Assembly (NCBI GenBank): GCA_947095535.1
Contig: OX352773.1
Coordinates: 170,326,438-170,390,437 of the forward strand
From: Poecilobothrus nobilitatus
Lineage: Eukaryota > Arthropoda > Insecta > Diptera > Dolichopodidae
DNA length: 64,000 nucleotides
Reading direction: 5' to 3'
Shown here: one piece after another, positions 12,945-23,279 of the stretch
Numbering within the stretch: position 1 is the stretch's first letter
Layout of the letters: each line of letters begins with the position of its first letter
Translations under genes and position numbers: made by a program
The notes under the pieces: model-generated
Seen by the model: the letters and a program-made list of their open reading frames with translations, nothing else
The model's database searches: none
What the model was told of the DNA's origin: nothing

Positions 12945-13070
12945 GAATTAAAGCCCACAATCTAGTAGAATTAAGACCAGTGGGCTTTAATTCGTTTTTG
13001 AAAAGGAATCAAAGCTCACGGGCGATAATTCCAAAAATAAAGGAATTAAAACCCGTAATTCCGTGAGTGC
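12945..13070. repeat. Hairpin and diverged repeats of GGAATTAAAGCCCAC
   Basis: GAATTAAAGCCCAC (12945-12958) and GTGGGCTTTAATTC (12980-12993) form a perfect 14-bp stem with a 21-base loop. Two further diverged direct copies follow (AGGAATCAAAGCTCACGG near 13005 and AGGAATTAAAACCCG near 13040), then inverted half-copies (GTAATTCCGTGAG). This resembles the arm structure of the foldback-like loci. Confidence 0.6.
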
Positions 13071-13511
13071 TTTCCGTTACTGCTCCGTTTATTTTATGAT
13101 GAAAATTTTCGAAATCGATACTGTAGAGCTTTAATAATTTAAGGACTCTAATAATTGATGAAACATATACTTAAAATTAATAACGTAATAGGTATGTATA
13201 TATATTTTTTTGTAATTGATTTTATTACATGTTATTAATTTATTACATATCGACACATAATTTCTTAGTAATCAAAACTAAATATATTACTAATAACTAA
13301 CTAATAAGTATTATCTTGGTTTAAATATATATATAGGTATTAAAAAAAAACAAAATAAATACATACAGTCAACAAAAAAATTAAAATTATGTATTTATAA
13401 AAAAAAAACAAAAAAAATCGTATTAATCGTAATCAGTATAACACATGTAATCTCTAAACTTAATTAATAATAACTTTAAAATTTAATTAAAAAAAAAAAA
13501 GTAGTGTTTTT

Positions 13512-14320
13512 AGCAAATTTCCAAAAAAATTTTGAAAAAATGTGCTTATTAGTTTCACTCTGTCCGTCTGTCCGCCCGTCCGTCTGTTTACAAAACTTCT
13601 ATACCGTTAAAGATAAAGAAAAAAAATTTTAACCATGGGTAAGTCTCATAAAAAAAATAATTTTGTGGAACAAACTTTTTCATGTAGCCCCTGCCATTTC
13701 GGAGCTACAGCCCCTCAAAATTTGAAAAAGCCCTATTTTTAAATTCATATATCTTACATTTTATTTTTAAATTCATATATCTCTTATTTTTTCAATCTGA
13801 AAACGTCATACGGCATAGTATGTATTTAAATTTACCGTTATGTGAAAACCAAATTTTACATGATTTTTCTACTTTCATAACTCCGGCACGACTTTAGATA
13901 GGAACCTGAAATTTTGAGACAAGAAAGAACTTTTAGAATTAGTATAAGAAAATTTATAAAATTATTTAAGAAATTATTCCTTAGAAAATTTTTTTGCACC
14001 ACCCCCTGTTTAAGAGGTATTAGAGCTGCAAAATTGAAAATTTGCTATTTTTAAGCAAATGAAACTTAAGCACCTGCAGAAATTTTTCTTCGGCAAGACA
14101 TACAAATTAAAGCTCCAGTAACATATTTTCACGTGTGTTAACGTTTTTTCTTAGTTATAAAGAGTTCCGGACTTACAGCCCCTCAAAATTCCAGAAAAGT
14201 GTTATTTTCACATATTTTCTTATTACAAAAAATTTCTTAAATTTTATTTTTTAAATTTTCAAATTTTTTGGAAGTCACAATTCTAAACAGTTTGTATTGT
14301 GTTTTGGAAATGTGCGCTTT
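13512..14320 (+). mobile_element. X-family element, + orientation
   Basis: The left end GCAAATTTCCAAAA (about 13513) pairs with TTTTGGAAATGTGCGC at the right end (about 14303-14318). It contains the GTCCGTCTGTCCGCCCGTCC tract (13561-13582), CGGAGCTACAGCCCCTC (about 13700), ACCGTTATGTGAAAACC (about 13838) and AACTCCGGCACG (about 13880). The same blocks occur in order in the copy at 25885-26525, and inverted at 22765-23275. No protein frame is seen. Confidence 0.7.
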
Positions 14321-14684
14321 TAAAAACCGTTGGTTTACATTCTACCTTGTTGTTTTTTTATTTTAGATAATAACCAGTTTATATAAGCTTAAAAGTTAAA
14401 ATATAGTAAATAAAAACTTATCAAAAAAAAACTACTACTAAAATAGAATTAAGTATATGGAAATCATCTAAAAGATAAAAATAATTAAAAACAGAAAGTA
14501 AAAATAGAATGAAATTATGATGATGAGATAACAATAAAATCAAACTAAACATAAGATTTATTATTTTAATTGCATGTTATGTTTGCAATTTTATAAGTTG
14601 ATGTTGTAACCCTGCGGTATTCAATGTAGAACACATTGTTGATATAAAAAGTTTAAAATTTAACATAAAAAGTATACAAAAAAT
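14321..14684. other. AT-rich spacer
   Basis: Nothing recognisable. Confidence 0.5.
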
Positions 14685-15155
14685 TAGGGTTTGCTACATT
14701 ATCTTTTATGTCAAAATCTAGTGTGACAAAATCTTGCATACAATATCTTGCTTTCGAAAATCTTTTAAAACAAAATCTTTTTTCCAAAATCTACTAGGAC
14801 AAAATCTTCCATGTAATTCAGAATGTCACATATTCTTATATATAAATATTCTGGAAAAAGCAACAAACCACCTTTAGAATCCAACTCAAAAATCCCTCCT
14901 AATTCAGAATCTCACATATACATATATATAAATAGAAAAAGCGTATAACGCTGCTTTTGAATCCAACACTAAAATCCTCCCTAACTATTTGTTTATACAT
15001 ACTTTAAAAACAAAGTCACAATCTATTCTTTAAAAATATTTTGCTAGATTTTGTCCGTGAAAGATTTTGTAATGCAAGATTTAAGAAAGATAGATTTTCT
15101 AATGCAAGATAACAAAAAAAAGCAAAATTTTGTCGTACGTTGATTTTGGTGTGTA
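14685..15155. mobile_element. Foldback-like element FBL-2 (GACAAAATCTTGC arms)
   Basis: The left arm (14690-14815) is a series of degenerate units reading GACAAAATCTTGCAT, GAAAATCTTTT and so on. The right arm (15020-15155) holds the same units inverted (GCAAGATTTTGT-like). The loop (14815-15000) carries two copies of a segment ending CTTTNGAATCCAACNCNAAAATCCYYCCTAA, related to the core in FBL-1 and at 56515-57050. No open reading frame. Confidence 0.65.
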
Positions 15156-15436
15156 GGAGGCCTAAAAGCCACACTTAGACCGTATTTGGTCCATTGTGAT
15201 ACGATTATCCTTTTTTTAAAACTTTTCTATCCCACTCGTTAAAACCTATTTGAGCTTTTTGCAAAGCGAAGAATGCTCTTTACATTTTTACCTGCTAAGG
15301 TTGTTGAAGAGATATTGCCCCAAATGGGTTTTCCTTTTTGCTGACAAGGCTGGGCATGAGCAAAGGAGATGGAGAGTTGTTTCCTACTTTTCTTCATCTT
15401 TGCCGGTTCTAAAATAGTCGTTAGCTAAGACAATTT
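15156..15436 (+). other. Less AT-biased block with a 57-codon open frame, unrecognised
   Basis: This block is visibly less AT-rich than its surroundings. On the + strand, a frame open from about 15252 to a TAG near 15414 includes CPKWVFLFADKAGHEQRRW. I cannot assign it. It sits directly before a SINE-A copy and could be a LINE 3' end or another repeat. I do not call it a gene. Confidence 0.3.
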
Positions 15437-15597
15437 AGGATGCCCTAGTGGGCAATAGCGTATAAAATACGGTGTAAATACCGAAAGAGTGTGGGTTCGA
15501 ATCCCACACACGCCGTAAGAGTTATTCCCCCTTACGACATTTACAGCCACGAAAGGCTGTGTAATTTCCTGTAAATGGCCCAAATGTGAGAGGAAAA
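15437..15597 (+). mobile_element. SINE-A copy, diverged
   Basis: A tRNA-derived head contains an A box region (CCCTAGTGGGCAATAGCG) and a perfect B box GGTTCGAATCC near 15494-15504. The family body follows: GCCGTAAGAG...CCCCCTTACGAC hairpin, then CAGCCACG...AAAGGCTGTGTAATTTCCTG. The 3' end is diverged and no clear tail or target duplication is visible. Confidence 0.8.
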
Positions 15598-15599
15598 GC

Positions 15600-15977
15600 G
15601 CTCATAGATTTAAAATTATAATATCGTATAAGTATATATGTTTACTAAAGAATCAAATCAAGAGGATCGAATATTTAAGAGAATCTCAATTGTTTAAAAA
15701 ATTCATCAGTTAAATCAAAATAAAATAAAACTATATACATCAATATTTTATTAAATCGCAGCTGTAAGTCCAGTCAACGAAAACAAAAGAAATTTTTTTG
15801 TTTTTATTAAGTTCACTAAACTTATATTGGAAAAATGAAATCCCTCAAATGAAATTTTTAACTAAACTAAACTAAACATTTTGTCCTTTTTAATATAGTT
15901 TTTTTTTTGTTTATTATTATCCTATTTTATTAATTTCTTTTAGTATTCAATACTTCTTTCCTGATTACTGACATTTG

Positions 15978-16009
<32 letters not shown>

Positions 16010-18029
16010 ATTAAGTTTGCCCCTTCTTGTATTCATTTTTCTTCTTCGGTTAACAATTTCTGTTTTCGAGTAGGGTAAGATAGAAAAATAAAAAAAAAAC
16101 GATACTTATTATTTTTTTTTTTTGTGTTTTAATTTGAATTAAAAGCAGTTGCAAAGGGGCTGATATGGCGGAGGTGATTAAATCGGATGATTATTTTAAG
16201 GTTGAATTGATATTTGAAATGAAAAACAAGAGGAAAAACTTTAAATGCAATAAGTAACCCCAAAAGAACAAAAAAAAAAAAAAAACAATATATTTAAATA
16301 AAAATCTTTTTATTGTATATGTGAAAATGTGAATGAAAAAAGGGACAAACGGATAGTATTTAGGATAAAAATATTATATATTCAAAAAAATTTCAAGTTC
16401 TTAAAAACTTAAGAGAAAAAGCAAAAAGTAACAAAATGCAACAACAATAACAAAACAATTGAATAAAAATACAATGAAATTAAACATTAAATATATGTAT
16501 ATGAAAATGCTGTTTTTTTACTTGTAATTTTTTGTTGGATTTTACAGGGATACATCATATGCACACAGCACACTTCAATATATTCATATGGAATTAAATT
16601 TAGGTTATATACTAACTGATATAATTGACTCCTTTTATAATATGTATAATAATATATATATGCATATATAGTAAAAATGAAATGGTTAGGTTGGGTGTAG
16701 AATTTTTCATTTTGTTTAAGACAGCAGTTGTTAAAAACAGTTTTTTTTTTTTTTTATGTGTAGTATTTTCTGTTTTGTATTTTTAAAAATTGCCTAGGGA
16801 AATTAGATCGTGACGAGGGGTTGAATTTTAATGTAATGTTTTTTTTTTTTTGATTTTTTTTTATATGTAATTGGAAAAGAACAAAACAAGAAAAACTAAC
16901 TATTTCGGAGTTTTCAGGAGCATTTTTTTGTCCCCTTAAATTTTTGCATTATGTCATTTATTTAACAGACATGTGCGCATAATATTTTATAAATAATAAA
17001 AGAAAGCGAAATAAAAAAAAAAAAAAGTAAACTATGTACTATATTTTATATACTTATAGTTATATTAATTTAGAAACTTTTTATTTTTAAGGGGTAAATT
17101 TTTAATATAAATTTTCCACTTTTGAATTTAACTTTAAAAAAAAACATAAAATACACGAATAAAACGCTTAACTATTGTTATTGGAAAAATTTTTAGGAAA
17201 AAAAACAAAAAACAAAAAAAGAAAACTGTGAGAAACTAATATTGTAATGTTGGATTTTTGTTTTTTTTTGAAAAGATCTTTTAAGGGGGATGTAATATTA
17301 AAATATGTACATACTTTGTAATTAAAGTGCACAAAGGACTAAAAACAGCAAAAAAAAAAAAAAATTTAACTGAAATAAAATGTATATTGAAAAATTTAAA
17401 TCCGACAGGAAAAAAAAAAAAAAAGTAAATCAAATTTTTTAAGAGGATCAAAATGTAAATTAAAATGAACACAAAAAAATTTCCAATGAAAATCTTTCCG
17501 CAATTTGAAATCTTCTGAATGATAATCAAAATAAATTTATGTTTTTTTTTGTATTTTTTGAATTTTATTTTAGGTGGGAACCAGTTTTAAAAGTTGATGA
17601 AAAAGTTGTAGATTGTTTAGTTATATAAAGGATACATTAAAGAGTTTTAAAATAAATATAACGCTACAATAGCTTGATTAGAAACGCAAGGAAATATTTT
17701 ATATCCTCTACACCCACCATTTCATGCTTCAATAACCCACTTCATAATCTACAAACCTAATTGATAGGAGAAAGAAACAAGATAAAATGCTTACCAGAAT
17801 AAAAAAACAAATAAATTTGATTGCAGAATATTCCAATGTTTTAAAAATAAAATACGGCTCCCAAAATTATAGAAACTCGTAAATATTGAATTTAAATTTA
17901 TTACCTTAATTAAATATAGAATTAAATTAGTTGAAATTTACTTAAGGAGCCCTAATTATATTGTGGAAACAGTTTTAATTAGGTCATAAAAACATAAAAA
18001 TAATTATATATAATAATTAATACAAGTTT
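15600..18029. other. AT-rich non-coding stretch
   Basis: Poly-T/poly-A runs dominate. A 30-codon frame at 16165-16257 (MAEVIKSDDYFKVE...) is the only complex short frame, and I do not call it. No repeat or gene is supported. Confidence 0.55.
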
Positions 18030-18330
18030 AAAACGACTTCACGAACTAACACCCAAATCAAAAATGAATCAAAGCCTAATTTTTTGTTTATATTTAAGTA
18101 ATTGTTTAATTTTAAGTTCATTATATTTAGATTTTGGTTCATTTTATGTTTTTTTTATTGACTAAAAAAATTATTAGTTTAAATTAACTAATCCCCAAAT
18201 CAAAAATTAACTAACATCCAAAAAAACATTTTATCATTTTTGGGCGTTAATATATTAATACGAACTAACGCCCAAACAATTTTTGCCCTCCTCATATCAA
18301 AAATGAACAAATATCCAAAAAATTACGTTC
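18030..18330. repeat. Foldback-like cluster of CTAACRCCCAAATC motifs
   Basis: CGAACTAACACCCAAATC (about 18042), AACTAATCCCCAAATC (about 18187), ACTAACATCCAAAA (about 18210) and CGAACTAACGCCCAAAC (18261-18277) are degenerate direct copies. TTGGGCGTTA (18240-18249) is an inverted copy that pairs perfectly with TAACGCCCAA (18266-18275). The style matches the foldback arms elsewhere in the window. Confidence 0.5.
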
Positions 18331-18558
18331 AAAAATATTTTGAAGAAAATCTTGATTTAAAAATTTCAGAAACTTAAGATTACATTTTTAAGATTACTTA
18401 TATATTTTATTTAAGATTAACTATATATTTATACACATAAATACTATATTTCCCTCCAAAATATATTTTAAACGGGTACTGTACACTTGGCAACTTACAC
18501 TTAGCAACTGGACATTTGATCAGTAGATATTTCGCAAAAGAGGCACTTAACAAAAAGA

Positions 18559-18571
18559 CATTTAGCAAAAT
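18559..18571. repeat. Target-site duplication, left copy
   Basis: CATTTAGCAAAAT is repeated at 18772-18784 on the other side of the SINE. Because the word is itself part of the foldback arm repeat, chance recurrence is possible, but the placement exactly at both SINE ends supports a duplication. Confidence 0.75.
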
Positions 18572-18771
18572 TTTAATTTATTTTTTTTTTTTTGTTTGCA
18601 TTTCTCTGTCACATAAATGTGGACAGGAATGTGGAATTTCCTGTTCAGGCGTGACTGTATAAATGTCGCAAGGGGGAACAACTCTTACGACGTGTGTGGG
18701 ATTCGAACCCACACTCTCTTGGTGTTTACAGCGTATTTTATACGCTCTTACCCACAATGCCACCGAGACCC
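18572..18771 (-). mobile_element. SINE-A copy, nearly full length, nested in FBL-3
   Basis: Read on the minus strand, the head starts GGGGTCTCGGTGGCATTGTG, with A box TGGCATTGTGGGTAAGAG and B box GGTTCGAATCC (+ strand GGATTCGAACC at 18699-18709). The tRNA-unrelated body has the hairpin GTCGTAAG...GCGAC and the CCTGTCCACATTTATGTG segment. The tail is A-rich (+ strand T run at 18579-18593). It is flanked by a 13-bp duplication. The open frames spanning it on both strands are incidental. Insertion into a foldback arm shows the SINE is younger than that arm. Confidence 0.9.
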
Positions 18772-18784
18772 CATTTAGCAAAAT
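18772..18784. repeat. Target-site duplication, right copy
   Basis: CATTTAGCAAAAT, identical to 18559-18571. Confidence 0.75.
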
Positions 18785-18835
18785 GGACAATTAGCAAAAA
18801 GACATTTAGCAACTATGGACATTTAACATTTGGAC

Positions 18836-18887
18836 ATTTGGCAACTTTTATTTATGTAGGCGCCTACACAAATAAAAGTTACCAAAT
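18836..18887. repeat. 52-bp near-perfect palindrome
   Basis: ATTTGGCAACTTTTATTT pairs with AAATAAAAGTTACCAAAT around the centre GTAGGCGCCTAC. Two mismatched positions are visible. It lies at the inner edge of the FBL-3 left arm. Confidence 0.85.
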
Positions 18888-19733
18888 ATTTCAGAATCCA
18901 AATTTAATAAAATCCAAAAGTCGCCAGAATCCATCAATTTAATAAAATTAAAAATCAAAAAGGTTTATAAGTAGATTGTGTGCAACCCATATGTGATATA
19001 ACTTAAGAGTACGTTATAGTTGAAATCTACTGCATAAATTATTTCATAAAAATATTATATTATATAAATACTATATTTCATAAAAATTTAATACTATAAA
19101 AGGGAATCCATTTTTTTCAAAAGAGCAGCAACAAATTTAGAAAACAAAAATACTGTTATTTTTAATTTGTTTCAGATAATTAAAGAGTGCATGATTTTTA
19201 ATTCATATGAACAAAAACAAAAACATTAAAAACGAGCTAAAGTCGAAATTTTTTTTTTACAAAAGGTGAAATGATATGAACTTTATATAGGTTCATCATG
19301 TTATAAATCATTACTTTATTTATTACCTATGAAATAAAATTGAAAAAATATGTTGGAAACTAATACGAAATGTTAAATGTTATAATCTTGTTACTTTTTT
19401 GACTTTAAGTTTACTTGATTTATACATTTCCGATACTAATTATTTCGACACAGATTCATGCAGCCAACGAAAGATATAATGAAATTATATAGAGTTGAAA
19501 ATTATATTGTTGATTGCTAAAAACTGCAAAAAACATCCTCTTGCAAAATTAACAACTTTTGTGTCCAAGTTGCGAAGTGTCAGAGTCGCAAAGTACCCAG
19601 TTGTTAAATATCATTTTGCTAACTGTCAATTTTGCTAAATGTTTTTTTATTAAGTGTCTCTTTTGCAAAATGTCTTTTGCTAACTGTCCAGTTTTCAAAT
19701 GAAAGTTGCCAAATGGCCGGTTCTCATTTTAAA

Positions 19734-20163
19734 CATCAGCCAGAATCCATCGCCATGTATATATTTACTGCGATTGTGAAAATCTTATAAGACTTAAAAA
19801 GTGATTTTAATATTTATACATAATTAACCATAATTAAAATCATAATTATTTGAACGTAACTTAAGTATCGTAGTAAATATAAATAAGTATAATTAATTTA
19901 TATTTTAATTACGTATTTTTTTTTTTTTGTTAATTTTTTATTTTCATTAAAATGTAATTAAACCTCGAAAAATTATCAGATATACCAATTTATGTAATTT
20001 TATTATCATTTCGTAAATTGGTTGAATTTTAATAAGATAAAAAAAAAAAAACAAACTATAAAAAATTAATTGTACTTAAATGTATGTATAAATGTATGTA
20101 TGTATATATACTTATGTTAATGTAAATAGTACAGATTATATAAGATATATTTAGAGATGTATA
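19734..20163. other. AT-rich spacer
   Basis: Nothing recognisable apart from poly-A/T and TATGTATG runs. Confidence 0.5.
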
Positions 20164-20165
20164 TA

Positions 20166-20714
20166 CAGTAAAAACTCCATATAACGAACAGTCTAAATTC
20201 ACATATTTTTATTCGTAATATAGAGAAGTTCACTAAATAGAGAACCAAAAAAAAATTAAAATCTTACGTTCTTTCCCCATTCTGTAACAAATTTTTGCAC
20301 CTTTTTACATAAATATTTTTATCGAAACAAATTTTTAATTTGAATTCATATATTTGACATTTAGTTATCATAAAAATTAATTTGACACAATATACGTATG
20401 TACATAATTGTCAATTTTTTTTAAAATGTTGCTAACAAGTTTTCAAAGATTTCATGAATATGTATGCAGATTTTTTAAGATTTTTAAAATATTTTTAAAA
20501 TTTTTGTGAATAGTTCGTAAAATGAAGTAACAATTTTTAAACAATAGAAAACTGAATTGGTTCGTTATTAAGAGATGATGTTCGTTAAATAGAAGTTTAT
20601 TATATAGAAATTTTTTTGTTCTAAAAGTTGTAGTAATGCTAATGTATAGTTTAAATTGTTCGTTAAATCGAAATGTTCGCTAAATAGAAGGTTCACTATA
20701 TGGAGTTTTTACTG
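20166..20714. mobile_element. MITE, 549 bp, CAGTAAAAACTCCATATA ends, TA target site
   Basis: CAGTAAAAACTCCATATA (20166-20183) is inverted perfectly at 20697-20714, and TA flanks each end (20164-20165, 20715-20716). The subterminal words (ACGAAC, TTCACTAAATAGAGAA) recur inverted near the right end as GTTCGTTAAAT and TTCGCTAAATAGAAGG. TIRs starting CAGTAAAA/CAGT... with TA duplication are typical of pogo/Tigger-type Tc1-mariner elements; the subfamily is inference. No transposase frame. Confidence 0.85.
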
Positions 20715-20716
20715 TA

Positions 20717-22764
20717 TAAACAATATTAATATTAAATTACAAATAGTATAGTAATAAAATTTAAAGTTGGTATGTATGGATATATGTATATACATATTCA
20801 TATAGATATATATTATATACTATTCATTAAATATTTAGTATACATATAAAATATTGTGAAAAGTTTTGCCAAATTATTACAAAATCCTTTCATAATAGAA
20901 AATAAAAAATTAATATGTGTTTTATAAAAACAAATCAAAAGTTAATTTAATCCTGATATTTTTTAAAAGGGTTTTATCCTTCTTTTTCCAGAAAATTGTG
21001 GTATTTTATTAATTACTTTTATTGTCATGTGGTAGTACATACAGACTATGTACATAATAGTACATACAAAGCTACTCAGGTGTTACAAGTCACATCTCAC
21101 GAAGAAAAACGACGAAGTGTGTTTGTTTTTTTTTTTTGTTTGTTTGTTATTTATGAATTCCTATGCGATTGTAACCAAATTCTGTAGGGATGTTTCTTTA
21201 AACACCGAATATGCGGTCCACTACTTTTTTTCTGATTTATTAACCCGTTCCGACACCAGAATCTGTTAAAAATATTCCGTTTTTTCGTTATCCTATCTAT
21301 ATTTTGTGGAAACTTTCTTTACCGAAGGAGTTCACTGGGCTAATATGATTCGAATCAGTTAACCGCCACGCTAACTGCACCTGTCAAAAAAAATCCTATC
21401 CGTATCTTGTATTATATAAAGCCGAGTAGTTTTTTTTTGTTACCTCATCATTGCTAAACCGTATATATTCGATTGTCACTAAAAAATTGTGGGAACGTTT
21501 TTTTTAAATCTAAAAAAAAGTTCCCACAATTTCCCAGTTCCGGTGAAGTTTGTTATTAGGATCAAGCCCGGCGGTATATATCATAAAAATTTTCTATAGG
21601 GTTTTTCAGAATCCAGCTTACATAGCTTGATAAAAGATTGCAAATTAAAATGTGCCAAGTATCATTTTAGGGTAAGTTCTTTCGCAGGTTTTAAATTAAG
21701 AGGACAATATTTTTAGGTAACTGAACCCGTCTTTGGACGAGACTAAAAATAATCAGTCATTATTTCAAGAGTTATAATAGAATATTTATTTTTTCATACT
21801 AAACTAAAAATTTTAATTTTTTTACTCTACAAGCAATTAAGTATTCGGTTTCAACGTTTAAAATATCATGGAGTATATGAAGCCCTAAAAAATTTTTTAT
21901 ATGAACTGACACAAATTTTTTTTTTCCATGTAAAAATAATACAAGTATTAGAAAAAAATATGTGGAATGTAGGGTAGCTGTGCTTGTATTATACTAATAA
22001 CACATTATTTTTTAAGTTATTAAATTTTAATAATTTTATGTTTTTATTTTCGAATAATTGAGATTTGTGATTCAACAAAATTATTTAAAAAAAAATCTTT
22101 AAAATATATAGAATAGAATCTGTCCCTTTACGTATATTTTCTTCGTGACCTTCGATTTTTCAACACTCTGTATAACATTCATTATAATGAATGAATACTA
22201 TATGTATGATATGTATAATTTCACTAAGTTAAGTTTAAATAAAGACTTATTGGAAGTTAGATAAAATAGATTGATTTATCGCGAAAAATGAAGATTAAAT
22301 CAAAAGATTTTAATGATCCACATCTGAAAAATGAAAAACTTCAAAAATTTCTTTGTAAAATTTATTTAAAAAGTAAAGAGTTATGCATAAAACTAAACTA
22401 AACACAAAACATTTTAGGCGAGCTGGTCATACATATTTATTACACAGATTTTAAATTTATATTCCTTTTAAAAATGTAGTCATTAAGGAAAAAAAAATTA
22501 TTATTAAGTAATTACATACACAAAACTATACACTAAAACAGAGCACATACAGTTAAAATCCAAAAAAAAATATTAACAATTAATTAGTTCAGTATAAAAA
22601 TTGAAGACTAGTTTTATTTAAGTTAAATTTTAATTTTTAAATATAAAATTCACTAAAAACCATTTAAATCAAGAGTTCTGAAAATCACACAAGTACTTAT
22701 TTCCTATTATTATAATAAAAGGAATCAAGTAGACAAACCATTTCCAAAAAGGAATTTGGCCTAA
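20717..22764. other. AT-rich non-coding stretch with moderately complex patch at 21.0-21.6 kb
   Basis: Mostly AT-rich. The patch at 20990-21600 is less simple, but open frames there (63-73 codons) run through poly-T and show no recognisable domain. No gene is supported. Confidence 0.5.
21484..21532. repeat. Inverted repeat AAATTGTGGGAAC
   Basis: AAATTGTGGGAAC (21484-21496) and GTTCCCACAATTT (21520-21532) are perfect inverted copies. The T8/A8 runs inside extend the pairing, giving a stem of about 20 bp. Confidence 0.8.
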
Positions 22765-23275
22765 TGTTATTTGACAAAAAAACAAGACAGAATGTAAACC
22801 AACGATTTTTAAAGGCGCAAATTTCCAAAAGACAATACAAACTGTTTAGAATTGTGTCTCTGCACCAAAATTTGAAAATTTCATATAATAAGAAAAAATT
22901 TTAAAATAGGACTTTTGTGCAATTTTGAGGGGCTGTAATACCGAAACCCTACATAACTAAGAATAACTGTTAATACACGTAAAAATATATTACTGAAGAT
23001 TTAATTTTTATGGCTTGACCTGTACAATTACAGGTGCCTAAGATACAGGTGTCTAAAAATAACAAATTTTAAATTTTTGAGCCCAAATAGATTTTAAACA
23101 AATAGGTCCCTACTAGATCCCTCAAACAGAGGGTGGTACAAAAAAATTTCTATGAAAACTTTTACTAATTCTAAAAGTTCTTTCTTATCTCAAAATTTCA
23201 AGTCCCTATCTAAAAGCGTGCCACAGTTATATCAAAATTTGATTTTCACATAACGGTAAATTTAATTTGATTTTG
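22765..23275 (-). mobile_element. X-family element fragment, - orientation
   Basis: This is the inverse of 13840-14345. The end block GTAAACCAACGATTTTTAAA (about 22795) corresponds to the right end of the 13.5-kb copy. GGCGCAAATTTCCAAAAG (about 22814), TTGAGGGGCTGTAATAC (about 22925) and CATAACGGTAAATTTAA (about 23250) follow in the expected inverted order. The 5' part with the GTCC tract is missing. Confidence 0.75.
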
Positions 23276-23279
23276 ATTA

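Larger units (their letters stand above)
18468..19733. mobile_element. Foldback-like element FBL-3 (GACATTTAGCAAAA arms), interrupted by a SINE
   Basis: The left arm (about 18470-18570 and 18785-18840) is a series of degenerate units reading RGACATTTAGCAAAA or GGACATTTGGCAACT. The right arm (about 19540-19733) carries the same series inverted, e.g. TTTTGCTAAATGT and GTTGCCAAATGGCC. The outer edges pair through GGGTACTG and CGGTTCTC-like sequence. A SINE-A copy is inserted in the left arm (18572-18771). The interior (18900-19530) is AT-rich, with no open frame and no visible copy of the ~125-bp core. Confidence 0.75.

Noticed and set aside
16165..16257. 30-codon frame beginning MAEVIKSDDYFKVE
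   Set aside because: Composition looks more protein-like than the surroundings, but it is short and isolated, with no neighbouring exon and no recognisable domain.
18578..18942. Open frames of 70 and 82 codons on opposite strands
   Set aside because: Both are translations of the SINE-A copy and the foldback arm.
21320..21390. Minus-strand GATTCGAATC preceded by GCGTGGCGGTTAACT, resembling a SINE head
   Set aside because: The distance between the putative A and B boxes is too short and no SINE body or tail follows.
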